Shown here in pieces: positions 1 through 7,078 of a DNA stretch of 64,000 nt. Made by a program: the position numbers and the translations under genes. How positions within the stretch are numbered: the stretch's first letter is position 1; every line of letters begins with the position of its first letter. Source of the stretch: Curtobacterium sp. MCBA15_012 (lineage in GTDB: Bacteria; Actinomycetota; Actinomycetes; Actinomycetales; Microbacteriaceae). The notes below the pieces were generated by a model. The model saw nothing but the letters and a program-made list of their open reading frames with translations. It made no database searches and was not told the DNA's origin. The stretch spans positions 930,001 through 994,000 of the forward strand of contig NZ_CP126267.1 in NCBI RefSeq assembly GCF_001864935.2, in the 5' to 3' direction.

Positions 1-1
1 G

Positions 2-1243
2 AAGCTCAAGACCAACGTCGACGTGCTCGCGATGTCGGCGACCCCGATCCCGCGGTCGCTCGAGATGGCGGTCACCGGCATCCGCGAGATGTCGACGCTC
101 GCCACCCCGCCCGAGGACCGCCACCCGATCCTCACGTTCGTCGGACCGCAGTCCGACCTGCAGGTGGCCGCGGCGATCCGGCGCGAGCTGCTCCGCGAGG
201 GCCAGGTGTTCTACGTGCACAACCGCGTCAAGGACATCCAGTCGGTCGCGTCGCACCTCGCCGAGATCGTCCCCGACGCCCGGATCCAGGTCGCGCACGG
301 CCAGATGTCCGAGGGCGCCCTCGAGCAGGTCATGGTCGACTTCTGGGAGCGGAAGTTCGACGTGCTCGTCTCGACGACCATCATCGAGACCGGCCTCGAC
401 ATCGCGAACGCGAACACGCTCATCATCGACAAGGCCGACAAGTACGGGCTCTCGCAGCTGCACCAGTTGCGCGGTCGCGTCGGCCGTGGCCGGGAGCGCG
501 GCTACGCGTACTTCCTGTACGACCCGGACAAGCCGCTGTCCGAGACCGCGCAGGACCGCCTCGAGACCATCGCGGCGAACAACGAGCTCGGCGCGGGCAT
601 GCAGGTCGCCATGAAGGACCTCGAGATCCGCGGTGCGGGCAACCTGCTCGGCGGCGAGCAGTCCGGCCACATCGCCGGGGTCGGCTTCGACCTGTACCTC
701 CGGATGATCGGCGAGGCGGTGTCGCAGTTCCGCGGTGACGTCGCCGAGGGGCAGACCGAGCTCCGGCTCGAGATCCCGGTCGATGCGCACATCCCCGAGG
801 ACTACGTCGAGTCGGAGCGCCTGCGCCTCGAGGCGTACCAGAAGCTCTCGGCGGCGTCGGCCCCGGCGGCGCAGGCCGAGGCGATCGACATGGTGCTCGA
901 CGAGCTCACCGACCGCTACGGCCAGCCCCCGCAGGCGGTGCGCACGCTCGTCGAGGTCTCCCGGCTCCGGCGGATGGCGCAGCAGGTCGGCCTGTCCGAC
1001 GTCGTCGTGATGGGCTCGAACCTGCGGGTCGCGGGCAAGGAGCTGCCCGACTCGGCGCAGGTCCGGCTCGCGCGGATGTACCCCGGGGCGCGCTGGTTCC
1101 CGCAGCAGGACGCGTCGAGCATCCCGCTGCCGAAGCCGCACGGCGAGACCCTGCCCGACGACGCGCTCATCGACTGGGTGGAGGGAATCCTGACGGCGGT
1201 CTACGGGGCCTCGAAGACGCCCGCGGAGTCGACCGCCGCCTGA
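2..1243 (+). CDS. mfd: Transcription-repair coupling factor Mfd, C-terminal part (5' end outside window)
   Basis: This is the last 413 codons of a superfamily 2 translocase that removes RNA polymerase stalled at DNA lesions and recruits UvrA. The reading frame is open from base 2, so the start lies upstream. Visible helicase motifs are SATPIPR (residues 12-18), the motif V region [12 protein letters not shown] and the motif VI region [17 protein letters not shown]. RecG/Mfd-specific [18 protein letters not shown] follows, and the last ~150 residues match the C-terminal TRCF domain. The RNA polymerase-interacting and UvrB-like N-terminal domains are missing only because the window begins here. 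The gene ends in TGA and converges on nhaA across a palindrome-rich gap. Confidence 0.97.
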   Translation, partial: KLKTNVDVLAMSATPIPRSLEMAVTGIREMSTLATPPEDRHPILTFVGPQSDLQVAAAIRRELLREGQVFYVHNRVKDIQSVASHLAEIVPDARIQVAHGQMSEGALEQVMVDFWERKFDVLVSTTIIETGLDIANANTLIIDKADKYGLSQLHQLRGRVGRGRERGYAYFLYDPDKPLSETAQDRLETIAANNELGAGMQVAMKDLEIRGAGNLLGGEQSGHIAGVGFDLYLRMIGEAVSQFRGDVAEGQTELRLEIPVDAHIPEDYVESERLRLEAYQKLSAASAPAAQAEAIDMVLDELTDRYGQPPQAVRTLVEVSRLRRMAQQVGLSDVVVMGSNLRVAGKELPDSAQVRLARMYPGARWFPQQDASSIPLPKPHGETLPDDALIDWVEGILTAVYGASKTPAESTAA

Positions 1244-1288
1244 CGCGCGTCGCCTGACCGGCTCGGCCCGTCGGGTCGTCCTCTCGGA

Positions 1289-1434
1289 CCGGAGGCGCGT
1301 GGCCGGCCGGCAGCGCGCCTCCGGCCCGTCCCGTCGTCGGACGGGAGGCGCGTGGCGGGCTGGTACCGCGCCTCCCGTCCGGCCCGTGGTCGGGCGGGAG
1401 GCGCGTGGCGGGCTGGTACCGCGCCTCCCGTCCG
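1289..1434. repeat. Three consecutive copies of the GGGAGGCGCG palindrome family
   Basis: Three inverted repeats follow each other between the convergent mfd and nhaA genes. Copy 1 has arms at 1289-1299 and 1314-1324, copy 2 at 1339-1352 and 1367-1380, and copy 3 at about 1391-1404 and 1420-1434. Copies 2 and 3 share an identical loop region, GTGGCGGGCTGGTAC, so they look like a recent tandem duplication. They could act as bidirectional terminators. The rest of the 294-bp gap (1244-1537) shows nothing gene-like. Confidence 0.85.
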
Positions 1435-1537
1435 CCCCGGGGTCGCGGCAGACCGCCCGTCGCGCCCCGTCGCGGACGCCGCATCGGCGCGACGACGCCG
1501 CTGTCGTCCGACGGCGGTGTTGCCGCAGCGCGTCGAC

Positions 1538-2716
1538 CTACTCGGTCACCTCGGCCTCGGACAGCGCCCGGCGGGCGCGGTGGTGCCGCGCCTTCGCGCT
1601 GACCACGACCGCCGAGGCGACGATCGCGATGCCGGAGCCGACGAGGACGGCGAGGACGCCCTCGTCGAGGATCTCCTCGTTCCGGGCGAACGCGAGCTCG
1701 TTCATGAGCAGGGACACCGTGAAGCCGATGCCACCGAGCACGCCGACGGTGACGATCGAGCCGAAGGACAGGCGCGACCGGCCCGGGGCGCGGAACACCC
1801 TCGTCGCGACGACGCCGAACAGCGTGATGCCGAGCACCTTGCCGACGGGGAGCGCGAGCACCACCGCCCAGAACGTCGGGGAGAGTTCCCCGATGCCCAC
1901 CGCGGGGACGACGACCGCAGCCGAGGCGAAGGCGAACACCGGCAGCACGACCGCGTTCGACCACGGCTCGACGTGCTCGTGCAGCGTGTGTGCGGGCCGG
2001 CGCGGGAGCACGAGCCCGAGCGCGACGCCCGCGATCGTGGCGTGGACCCCCGAGTGGTACACGAGCCACCAGGTCACGAGCCCGACGAGGACCATCGCGA
2101 CGACGATCCACGTCTGCGCGCTGCGGCCGGGACGGAGCAGTCGACCGAGCACCGCGAAGACGAGCAGCGCGACGACGGCACCGCCGAGGGCGAGGAAGTC
2201 CGTCCCGTGCGCGAACACCACCGCGATGATGACGATCGCGATGAGGTCGTCGAGCACCGCGAGTGCGAGCAGGAACACGCGCAGGGTCGAGGGCAGTCCG
2301 CGGCCGAACACCGCGAGGACGCCGAGCGCGAAGGCGATGTCCGTCGCGGTCGGGATCGGCCAGCCGTGCTGGTACGCCGTGCCCGTGGTGACGGCGAGGT
2401 AGATGCCCGCGGGGACGACCACGCCGCCGACCGCTGCGATGGCGGGGACCACCGCGGTCTTCGGGTTCGACAGCTCCCCGTCGACGAGCTCCTGCTTGAG
2501 CTCGATCGCGACGAGCAGGAAGAACACCGCGAGCAGCCCGTCGCTGATCCAGTGCGACACCGACAGGTCGAGGCCGACCGCACCCCACGGCGAGTGGGCG
2601 TCGAGGGCGCCTTCGAGGCCGGGGCCGAGCGGCGAGTTCGCCACGACGAGTCCGAGGACGGCGGCGGTGAGTAGCGCGATCGCGCTGAAGCGGGGGGAGC
2701 GGACGAGTGCCGACAT
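1538..2716 (-). CDS. nhaA: Na+/H+ antiporter NhaA
   Basis: The product is a 392-residue polytopic inner membrane protein that exchanges Na+ for H+. The key NhaA signatures are present: TATDIAFALG with Asp126 (E. coli Asp133 equivalent) and LAVLDDLIAI with Asp156 and Asp157 (E. coli Asp163/164). Length fits the family. The start at 2716 was chosen because GGAGG lies 3 nt upstream on this strand; longer readings only add a basic, non-family tail. The gene is transcribed away from mazG, with 97 bp between the two starts. Confidence 0.95.
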   Translation of the reverse strand: MSALVRSPRFSAIALLTAAVLGLVVANSPLGPGLEGALDAHSPWGAVGLDLSVSHWISDGLLAVFFLLVAIELKQELVDGELSNPKTAVVPAIAAVGGVVVPAGIYLAVTTGTAYQHGWPIPTATDIAFALGVLAVFGRGLPSTLRVFLLALAVLDDLIAIVIIAVVFAHGTDFLALGGAVVALLVFAVLGRLLRPGRSAQTWIVVAMVLVGLVTWWLVYHSGVHATIAGVALGLVLPRRPAHTLHEHVEPWSNAVVLPVFAFASAAVVVPAVGIGELSPTFWAVVLALPVGKVLGITLFGVVATRVFRAPGRSRLSFGSIVTVGVLGGIGFTVSLLMNELAFARNEEILDEGVLAVLVGSGIAIVASAVVVSAKARHHRARRALSEAEVTE

Positions 2717-2813
2717 GGTCCTCCGGTGTGTGGGTTCGGGCAACGGACCGTCGACCAGACTTCCCGACACACCTGGGCCCATCGTACCGGGCCCCGCGTG
2801 CGAGCATGGCCGC

Positions 2814-3593
2814 ATGACCGCCGTCCCGGACCTCGTCGCCGTCGTCGACCGCCTGCTCGCTCCCGAGGGCGGGTGCGTCTGGAACCGTGCGCAGACCCAC
2901 GCCTCGCTCGCGCACTACGCGGTCGAGGAGGCGTACGAGCTCGTCGACGCGATCGACGACGGGGACGACGACGACCTCCGTGAGGAACTCGGCGACGTGC
3001 TCTACCAGGTGGTGCTGCACGCGGGGGTCTCCGCGGCCGCGGGTGGGTTCGACCTCGAGGACGTCGCCGCCGGCGTCCGGGACAAGATGGTCCGCCGGCA
3101 CCCGCACGTGTTCGGTGACGAGCGCGCCGACACCGAGGACGAGGTCGTCCGCGTGTGGCGCGCGGCGAAGGCGGCGGAGAAGGCCGGGCGGCGGAGCGTG
3201 TTCGACGGGGTGCCGCGGGCGATGCCGCCGCTGGAGCGAGCCGTGAAGCTGCTCGAGCGGCTCGAGGAGCGGGGCGATGCGGACGCGGTGCTGGCGGCGG
3301 TCACCGGTGCCGGGTCCGGCACTGCTGCCGCACCCGGTGCCGGTGCCGGAGCCGGTGCCGGTGCAGGTGCGTCCGGCGAGGGACACGGAGTGGCGTCGGC
3401 AGGTGCGGGGCGTGCGGACGAGTCGCAGGCCGACGGGTCGAGCGACCCCGGTGCGGACGCTCGGTGGGGGATCGCCGTGCTCGAGCAGGTGGCCGCGGCA
3501 CGGGCGGCCGGGATCGACCCGGTCGCCGGGCTCCGGGCGGCGGTCGGGATGCTCGAGGCCCGGGGGCGCGCCGAACTGTCGCCCGAACTGTGA
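2814..3593 (+). CDS. mazG: Nucleoside triphosphate pyrophosphohydrolase MazG
   Basis: The product is a 259-residue house-cleaning enzyme that hydrolyses (d)NTPs to the monophosphate and PPi. The MazG metal-binding motif is clear: Glu38, Glu39 and Glu42, then REELGD with Glu58 and Asp61. The first ~155 residues form one MazG domain. Residues ~165-215 are a low-complexity Gly/Ala/Ser linker, followed by a short C-terminal helix with AGIDPVAGLRAA, which resembles the end of the family. The ATG at 2814 opens directly at the domain; no Shine-Dalgarno sequence is evident. The linker is the unusual part. Confidence 0.93.
   Translation: MTAVPDLVAVVDRLLAPEGGCVWNRAQTHASLAHYAVEEAYELVDAIDDGDDDDLREELGDVLYQVVLHAGVSAAAGGFDLEDVAAGVRDKMVRRHPHVFGDERADTEDEVVRVWRAAKAAEKAGRRSVFDGVPRAMPPLERAVKLLERLEERGDADAVLAAVTGAGSGTAAAPGAGAGAGAGAGASGEGHGVASAGAGRADESQADGSSDPGADARWGIAVLEQVAAARAAGIDPVAGLRAAVGMLEARGRAELSPEL
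3333..3370 (+). repeat. GGTGCC hexanucleotide run inside mazG
   Basis: A run of GGTGCC-like hexamers encodes alternating Gly-Ala in the mazG linker (residues ~174-186). Its near-perfect periodicity suggests replication slippage, and it should vary in length between strains. Confidence 0.7.
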
Positions 3594-4001
3594 TGTTGCA
3601 CGCGGGCGCGACACCCGAGCGAGGGGCATCAACACGCTGAAGCTTTCGTCGATACGCTCGACCCGAGGCGAGTGCTGCACCCACCGGGTACTCGCGGCAC
3701 CAGAGCATCGAAGGGTCGGAACCACACGGTTCCGGCCCTTCGTCGTTCCCCTCCCGGTCCTGGCCATCCGTGCGGTGTGGTCGCTCGCACGGACCCCGTC
3801 GATTGCCGCGGTAACGACAAGAGGTCGAGCTTGCCGGCTCAGCGACCCGTGAGAACCGCGAATGAACCGGTCGAGCGCCCCGAGGGAAACCCGCGCGCGG
3901 CAGTCCCCGGGGTGCTCACCTGTTCCCCGGACCCGCCGACACGCACCACCACACTTCACCAGTGCACGGCGGCGGAAGCGGGACCTCGAGGGGCCCGACG
4001 C
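3594..4001. other. 408-bp intergenic stretch at the left edge of the accessory island
   Basis: No convincing gene is visible between mazG and the small peptide gene at 4002. The only clear structure is the hairpin at 3709-3743. Composition is mixed, with short AT-richer patches such as GAAGCTTTCGTCGATACG. Confidence 0.6.
3709..3743 (+). terminator. Hairpin downstream of mazG
   Basis: A 15-bp stem (CGAAGGGTCGGAACC with one G-T pair) closes over a 5-nt loop and is followed by TCGTT. It is a plausible mazG terminator although it lies ~115 bp after the stop. Confidence 0.55.
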
Positions 4002-4121
4002 GTGACAACTATGGTTGTCGCTGGTGTGTTCGTCGTGCTCGTGGTCTTCGCCGCCGCCATCCGCCCTCGATTCGACTGGAAGCGTTCCGACTCGCAGGAC
4101 CCCGAGCGGGACGACATTTGA
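4002..4121 (+). CDS. Possible 39-residue single-pass membrane peptide
   Basis: A short reading frame starts at GTG 4002, or at ATG 4011, and ends TGA. It encodes a hydrophobic helix (about residues 4-20, MVVAGVFVVLVVFAAAI) followed by a charged tail ending PERDDI. This looks like a small single-span membrane protein with a cytoplasmic tail. No strong ribosome binding site is seen. I do not recognise a family; it could be a chance frame, but the clean hydrophobic-then-charged layout argues for a real peptide. Confidence 0.35.
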   Translation: MTTMVVAGVFVVLVVFAAAIRPRFDWKRSDSQDPERDDI

Positions 4122-4182
4122 AAAGGCCGCTGGCGCCGCGCAGGCACGACCTCGTGAGGGCGGTGCTACGGTGAGGGACGAA

Positions 4183-4210
4183 CCGGGGCCGTCCTGATGG
4201 ACGACCCCGG
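4183..4210. terminator. Hairpin between convergent small genes
   Basis: The arms CCGGGGCCGTCC (4183-4194) and GGACGACCCCGG (4199-4210) pair with one wobble over a 4-nt loop. It lies between the peptide gene ending at 4121 and the opposite-strand gene ending at 4242, so it can serve both. Confidence 0.65.
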
Positions 4211-4241
4211 CTGATCGGTTAGAAGCTGCGCCCTGCCAGGC

Positions 4242-4367
4242 TTACTTGCGCTTCTCTCCGACGGTCGTGGCCGGGTGTGACTTCGCGTACTTCGGAGTCA
4301 CATACTGGGCCGTCTTTGCACTGCGGTAGGACTCGTCGTCGCCGCTGTTCTTCTTGCTGTCGGTCAT
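4242..4367 (-). CDS. Unknown 41-residue hydrophilic protein
   Basis: This short gene encodes MTDSKKNSGDDES followed by YRSAKTAQYVTPKYAKSHP and a basic tail ending GEKRK, 41 residues in all. The ATG at 4365-4367 is preceded on this strand by AAGGAAGATTCAA, a good Shine-Dalgarno spacing, and the TAA stop is followed by a hairpin at 4183-4210. The upstream sequence is AT-rich for this genome (TTTAGATATAA on the + strand), which may hold its promoter. No family is recognised. The complete expression layout makes it a better candidate than its length suggests. Confidence 0.6.
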   Translation of the reverse strand: MTDSKKNSGDDESYRSAKTAQYVTPKYAKSHPATTVGEKRK

Positions 4368-4500
4368 TTGAATCTTCCTTTAGATATAACCTGGCCCCTT
4401 GTGAGCCGATTTCAGGTCAGCGAATATTTCTGGTGGATTGCAAAGAATCCACAGTCCTTCGCATTCCCATAGGCGTTCTTTGGCGTAAATAAGGGGAATC

Positions 4501-4980
4501 TTGAGGTGCCGTGCCAGCACTCGATCAGGTGACCCGTGCCGCAACAATGCGATCGCCGGCGGCACCGTTTGCCGCATGAACGGCGGCGCGAACCCGAAGA
4601 CCGACGCGAAAGCGCCGTCCGCGCCGAACTCACCGCGTGGACGCTCGGGCAGCCCGTCGACGACCCCGGCGAAGTGCTCCTCCGCCTCGTCACCCAGTCC
4701 CGGATCCGCGCCGACCGCTACGCGACCCTCATCGCCGAGAAGATCGAAGACCTCGCACCCGGCACGACGATCGAGGACATCCTCGTCGGCGACACCATCG
4801 CCTTGTCCCAGTTCGGTTGCGACACGAAGACCGGTGAGTGCATTCGCGTCCCCATCGTTCTCGAGAACCAGGAACGCCACCGCCTCGCCTCCTTCGCCAC
4901 CAAGGCGATCGCCGCTGGCCTCGCAGGACGGCGAGTCCGACTCGCTGAACGGCAAGGAGCGCAGCGAGTCCGCGGCGTAG
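4501..4980 (+). pseudogene. Frameshifted phage terminase small-subunit-like gene
   Basis: A TTG start at 4501 lies behind AAGGGGAATC. The first ~35 codons read RCRASTRSGDPCRNN, then GGTVCRMNGGANPK. This resembles the Cys-rich N-terminus (CxA..SGxPC..C.xHGG) of actinophage small terminase subunits, except that the usual HGG is NGG here. At about 4605-4620 the frame shifts. The natural continuation is then read one frame over, from VRAELTAWTLGQP through LRLVTQSRIRADRYATLI and RLASFATKAIAAGLAGRR to LAERQG, again as in these proteins. After ~4965 similarity fades. I read it as a decayed prophage remnant; a sequencing error at the shift is the alternative. Confidence 0.65.
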
Positions 4981-5100
4981 CTCGGGACGTCCTGGTGCTC
5001 AGGAGGTGCCCACCGGTGTTCGGCCATGCGGGCACGGTCGCGGGGGCCGCCGACATCAGCCGGACCGACGTGAATCGTGGACCTCGGCGACCACGAGAGG

Positions 5101-5415
5101 TCAGAACCACAGCTCGAGTCGGATCACGTACTGGTCGCCCACCTCTTGCTCAAGGGTCTTCCGGAGCGCGAAGCCCTCGAGGTCGAACCATCGGCGACGT
5201 TCCTCCGAGCCGAACAACCCTGTCTCGTCGTCTGCGTGGTCGCGGAAGAAGCGAGCCCACGCTTCCAATCGTCCAATGAGCTCCCGCGGCAGCAGGGACT
5301 CCCAGTCGGGGCGCTCGGCCCAGAAGATGTCCGAAAGCGGCCAAGACTGCCCGTAGTCGACGGACAGGATCAGCTCTGACTTCTCGTGGCCCATACAAAC
5401 TCGATTCATGATCAC
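5101..5415 (-). CDS. Small acidic protein, candidate immunity partner
   Basis: The product is up to 104 residues, rich in Glu/Asp and Trp (SWPLSDIFWAERPDWESLL, then LIGRLEAWARFFRDH). It has no signal peptide and so is probably cytoplasmic. Met8 (5394) is an alternative start; neither start has a strong ribosome binding site. It lies 47 nt downstream, on the same strand, of the secreted protein at 5463-6011, with a hairpin between them. The order secreted protein then small acidic cytosolic protein is typical of toxin and immunity modules. No named family is assigned, and the immunity role is inferred from context only. Confidence 0.6.
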   Translation of the reverse strand: MIMNRVCMGHEKSELILSVDYGQSWPLSDIFWAERPDWESLLPRELIGRLEAWARFFRDHADDETGLFGSEERRRWFDLEGFALRKTLEQEVGDQYVIRLELWF

Positions 5416-5416
5416 C

Positions 5417-5453
5417 GCGAGGGGTGAGGAGCAACGCTACCTCACCCCCTCGC
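5417..5453 (-). terminator. Hairpin between the secreted protein gene and its small neighbour
   Basis: The arms GCGAGGGGTGAG (5417-5428) and CTCACCCCCTCGC (5441-5453) pair with a single bulge. On the minus strand it lies right after the stop at 5463 and just before the ATG at 5415, so it may end most transcripts or attenuate expression of the downstream gene. Confidence 0.6.
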
Positions 5454-5462
5454 GTCCCGTCC

Positions 5463-6011
5463 CTAGTCGCCAGTGCAGTTCGGCGCGGCCTTCGTCGGGA
5501 AGGAAGTGATGACGAGCTTGCGATTCTGGGACACGATCACCGTCGGGTGGTAAGTCGAGACGGTCTTCGTCACCGGGTCGTGGATGACGATCGGAGCTGT
5601 GTAGCAGAGTTTCCCGCTGCCCTCGGATTTGGGGTAGCCGGCGGACGGGTTCGAGACGATCTGGCTGGTCGAAGCGACCATGAAGTCATCCCAGAGTGTC
5701 CCCCCGCCATGGGTAAGGTCGATGACGGTCTGCCAGTCCTTCTGGTGGCGGTCACGGATGTGCACATATCCGGACTTGCTGTCACCGCAGAACAGGTCGA
5801 TCGTGCCGACACTCGCCGCGTTCATACGCTGCACGCTGACGTCGCCGAGTCCCGAGTTGCAAGATCCGATCGTTATGGGGTTCAGGAGCACTCGTGCTCC
5901 GCCGGGTGTCTGTACCGAGGGCGTGGTGGTCGTTGCTGCTGACGCCATCTGTGGGGTGAAGACAATCGCTGCCACGACGGCCAGACCGATTCCCCAGAGC
6001 TTCTTCCGCAT
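5463..6011 (-). CDS. Secreted protein with HIRDRH motif, candidate BECR-like nuclease toxin
   Basis: The 182-residue product has a clear Sec signal: KK near the start, a hydrophobic core, and a likely cut after ASA at residue 25. The mature ~157 residues contain four cysteines (51, 75, 136, 179). They also contain GYVHIRDRHQKDW with His84, Arg86 and His89, and end with a strand-like KLVITSFPT. A His-x-x-x-x-His helix motif followed by such a terminal strand is seen in BECR-fold (barnase/EndoU/colicin E5/RelE) toxin nucleases. That match is by eye and uncertain. The start at 6011 has AGGGGAG upstream. A small acidic gene follows at 5415. An ordinary secreted protein of unknown role remains possible. 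Confidence 0.75.
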   Translation of the reverse strand: MRKKLWGIGLAVVAAIVFTPQMASAATTTTPSVQTPGGARVLLNPITIGSCNSGLGDVSVQRMNAASVGTIDLFCGDSKSGYVHIRDRHQKDWQTVIDLTHGGGTLWDDFMVASTSQIVSNPSAGYPKSEGSGKLCYTAPIVIHDPVTKTVSTYHPTVIVSQNRKLVITSFPTKAAPNCTGD

Positions 6012-6216
6012 AATTCTCCCCTTGCTTTGAGCCGCCGTCCCTCGGCGGCAAGGACGTTCTACGCCCCATTCGGGGGTAGAAGCGTCCCACTGTCGACGGA
6101 CGCCTCCTGGCCGCTTGGGTGCTTCGTGCAGCCATGCGACTGGTCGACTTCTGCTCTCGCGCCTCACGTGTCGAAAAGGTGCGCCGAGGCGGCACCGAGC
6201 GGTGTGGATCAAGCAC

Positions 6217-6377
6217 ATGGGACTGATCTTCCGAGCACGACGCCGCATCGCCCCCGGCGTCACTGCGAGCCTCTGAAGCGCGGCGTCTCGGCCAGCGCGC
6301 GCCGCGCCGGCGTCGCCGTCAACACCCGTGGCCGCGTCACCATCCGGCTTGGTGATGGCATCCGCTTCCGACTCTGA
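6217..6377 (+). pseudogene. Frameshifted DUF4236-like small protein gene
   Basis: From ATG 6217 the frame reads MGLIFRARRRIAPGVTASL and hits TGA at about 6274. Read one frame over, it continues KRGVSASARRAGVAVNTRGR, then VTIRLGDGIRFRL, ending TGA 6375-6377. Together these match the DUF4236 N-terminal pattern (M-G-x-x-x-R followed by IAPG-V and SK-x-GVS). One base appears to be lost or gained near 6270. The protein would also end early compared with the family, so the gene is probably dead. Confidence 0.5.
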
Positions 6378-6423
6378 GCGGACTCGATCCCGCCCGGTCG
6401 GCGGTCCTCAGTAGCGTGCGCTC

Positions 6424-6771
6424 ATACGAATCATCCCGGGCGCCGCGGTTGTCGCCGCCCTACTCCTACTCACCACCGCCTGTAGCGGGGGAGCGTCATG
6501 CGACACGAAGCTGCAGTCGATCGCGGACGTCGACTCGACCGAGGTCTCGGTCGTGCTGAATGTCAGGAACACCAGCTCGAGCGCGGACGCGCCCATCTGC
6601 TTCGTCGACTTCTACACATCCGGCGGAACGAAGGCCGGGCACTCTGGCGGCAACGAGTTCCCTTCGAAGATCGAGCCCGGCAAGACCGCGCGCACGGCGA
6701 TCGTCGTCGAGGTGGCTGCCGCGGGCGAGCCGAACATCAACGCCGCCGATTCCAGAGCAACCTGCGACTGA
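6424..6771 (+). CDS. Small lipoprotein lacking a standard start codon
   Basis: The open frame encodes a 115-residue lipoprotein. RIIPGAAVVAALLLLTTAC gives a type II signal peptide with lipobox Cys20, followed by ~95 residues including Cys26, two further cysteines and the segment VVLNVRNTSSSADAPICFV. A TAG at 6412 closes the frame upstream. The only codon at the expected first position is ATA at 6424, and no ATG, GTG or TTG occurs until well inside the mature part. Either ATA is used as a rare start, or ATG mutated to ATA and the gene is silenced. No Shine-Dalgarno sequence is evident. The function is unknown. A hairpin at 6846-6883 follows. Confidence 0.55.
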   Translation: MRIIPGAAVVAALLLLTTACSGGASCDTKLQSIADVDSTEVSVVLNVRNTSSSADAPICFVDFYTSGGTKAGHSGGNEFPSKIEPGKTARTAIVVEVAAAGEPNINAADSRATCD

Positions 6772-6845
6772 GTGTTCGCCAGGGCGGTTGGCTGCTCGAA
6801 TGGCTGCACTTCCGAAGGTGGTCCGCACCACATCGACAACGAGAA

Positions 6846-6883
6846 GCGGGCGCCCTCCCAACCCGAAAAAGGAGGACGCCCGC
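6846..6883 (+). terminator. Hairpin after the lipoprotein gene
   Basis: The 13-bp arms GCGGGCGCCCTCC and GGAGGACGCCCGC pair with one wobble. The loop holds AACCCGAAAAA. The remaining 195 bp up to hisS show no gene. Confidence 0.7.
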
Positions 6884-7078
6884 GAGCGGGTCGCGACGCG
6901 CCAGGGAACGCATCACCAGGGACACCCGCTCGAACCGCGGGGCGACGTTGCAGCACTTCGTCCCCGCGAACGGCCCGGTGACCGGATCAGGCAGTCACCG
7001 AACCGAGGTTCTGGATGTAGCGTATCACCGGCCAATCGGGTGCGCAACCGGCGGTACCCGTTCTGGCAGGATCGAGGC

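Noticed and set aside
1167..3959. A 930-codon open frame on the minus strand across nhaA and mazG
   Set aside because: It is antisense to two well-supported genes, is dominated by Arg/Gly/Pro, and has no motif. It is a by-product of high third-position GC.
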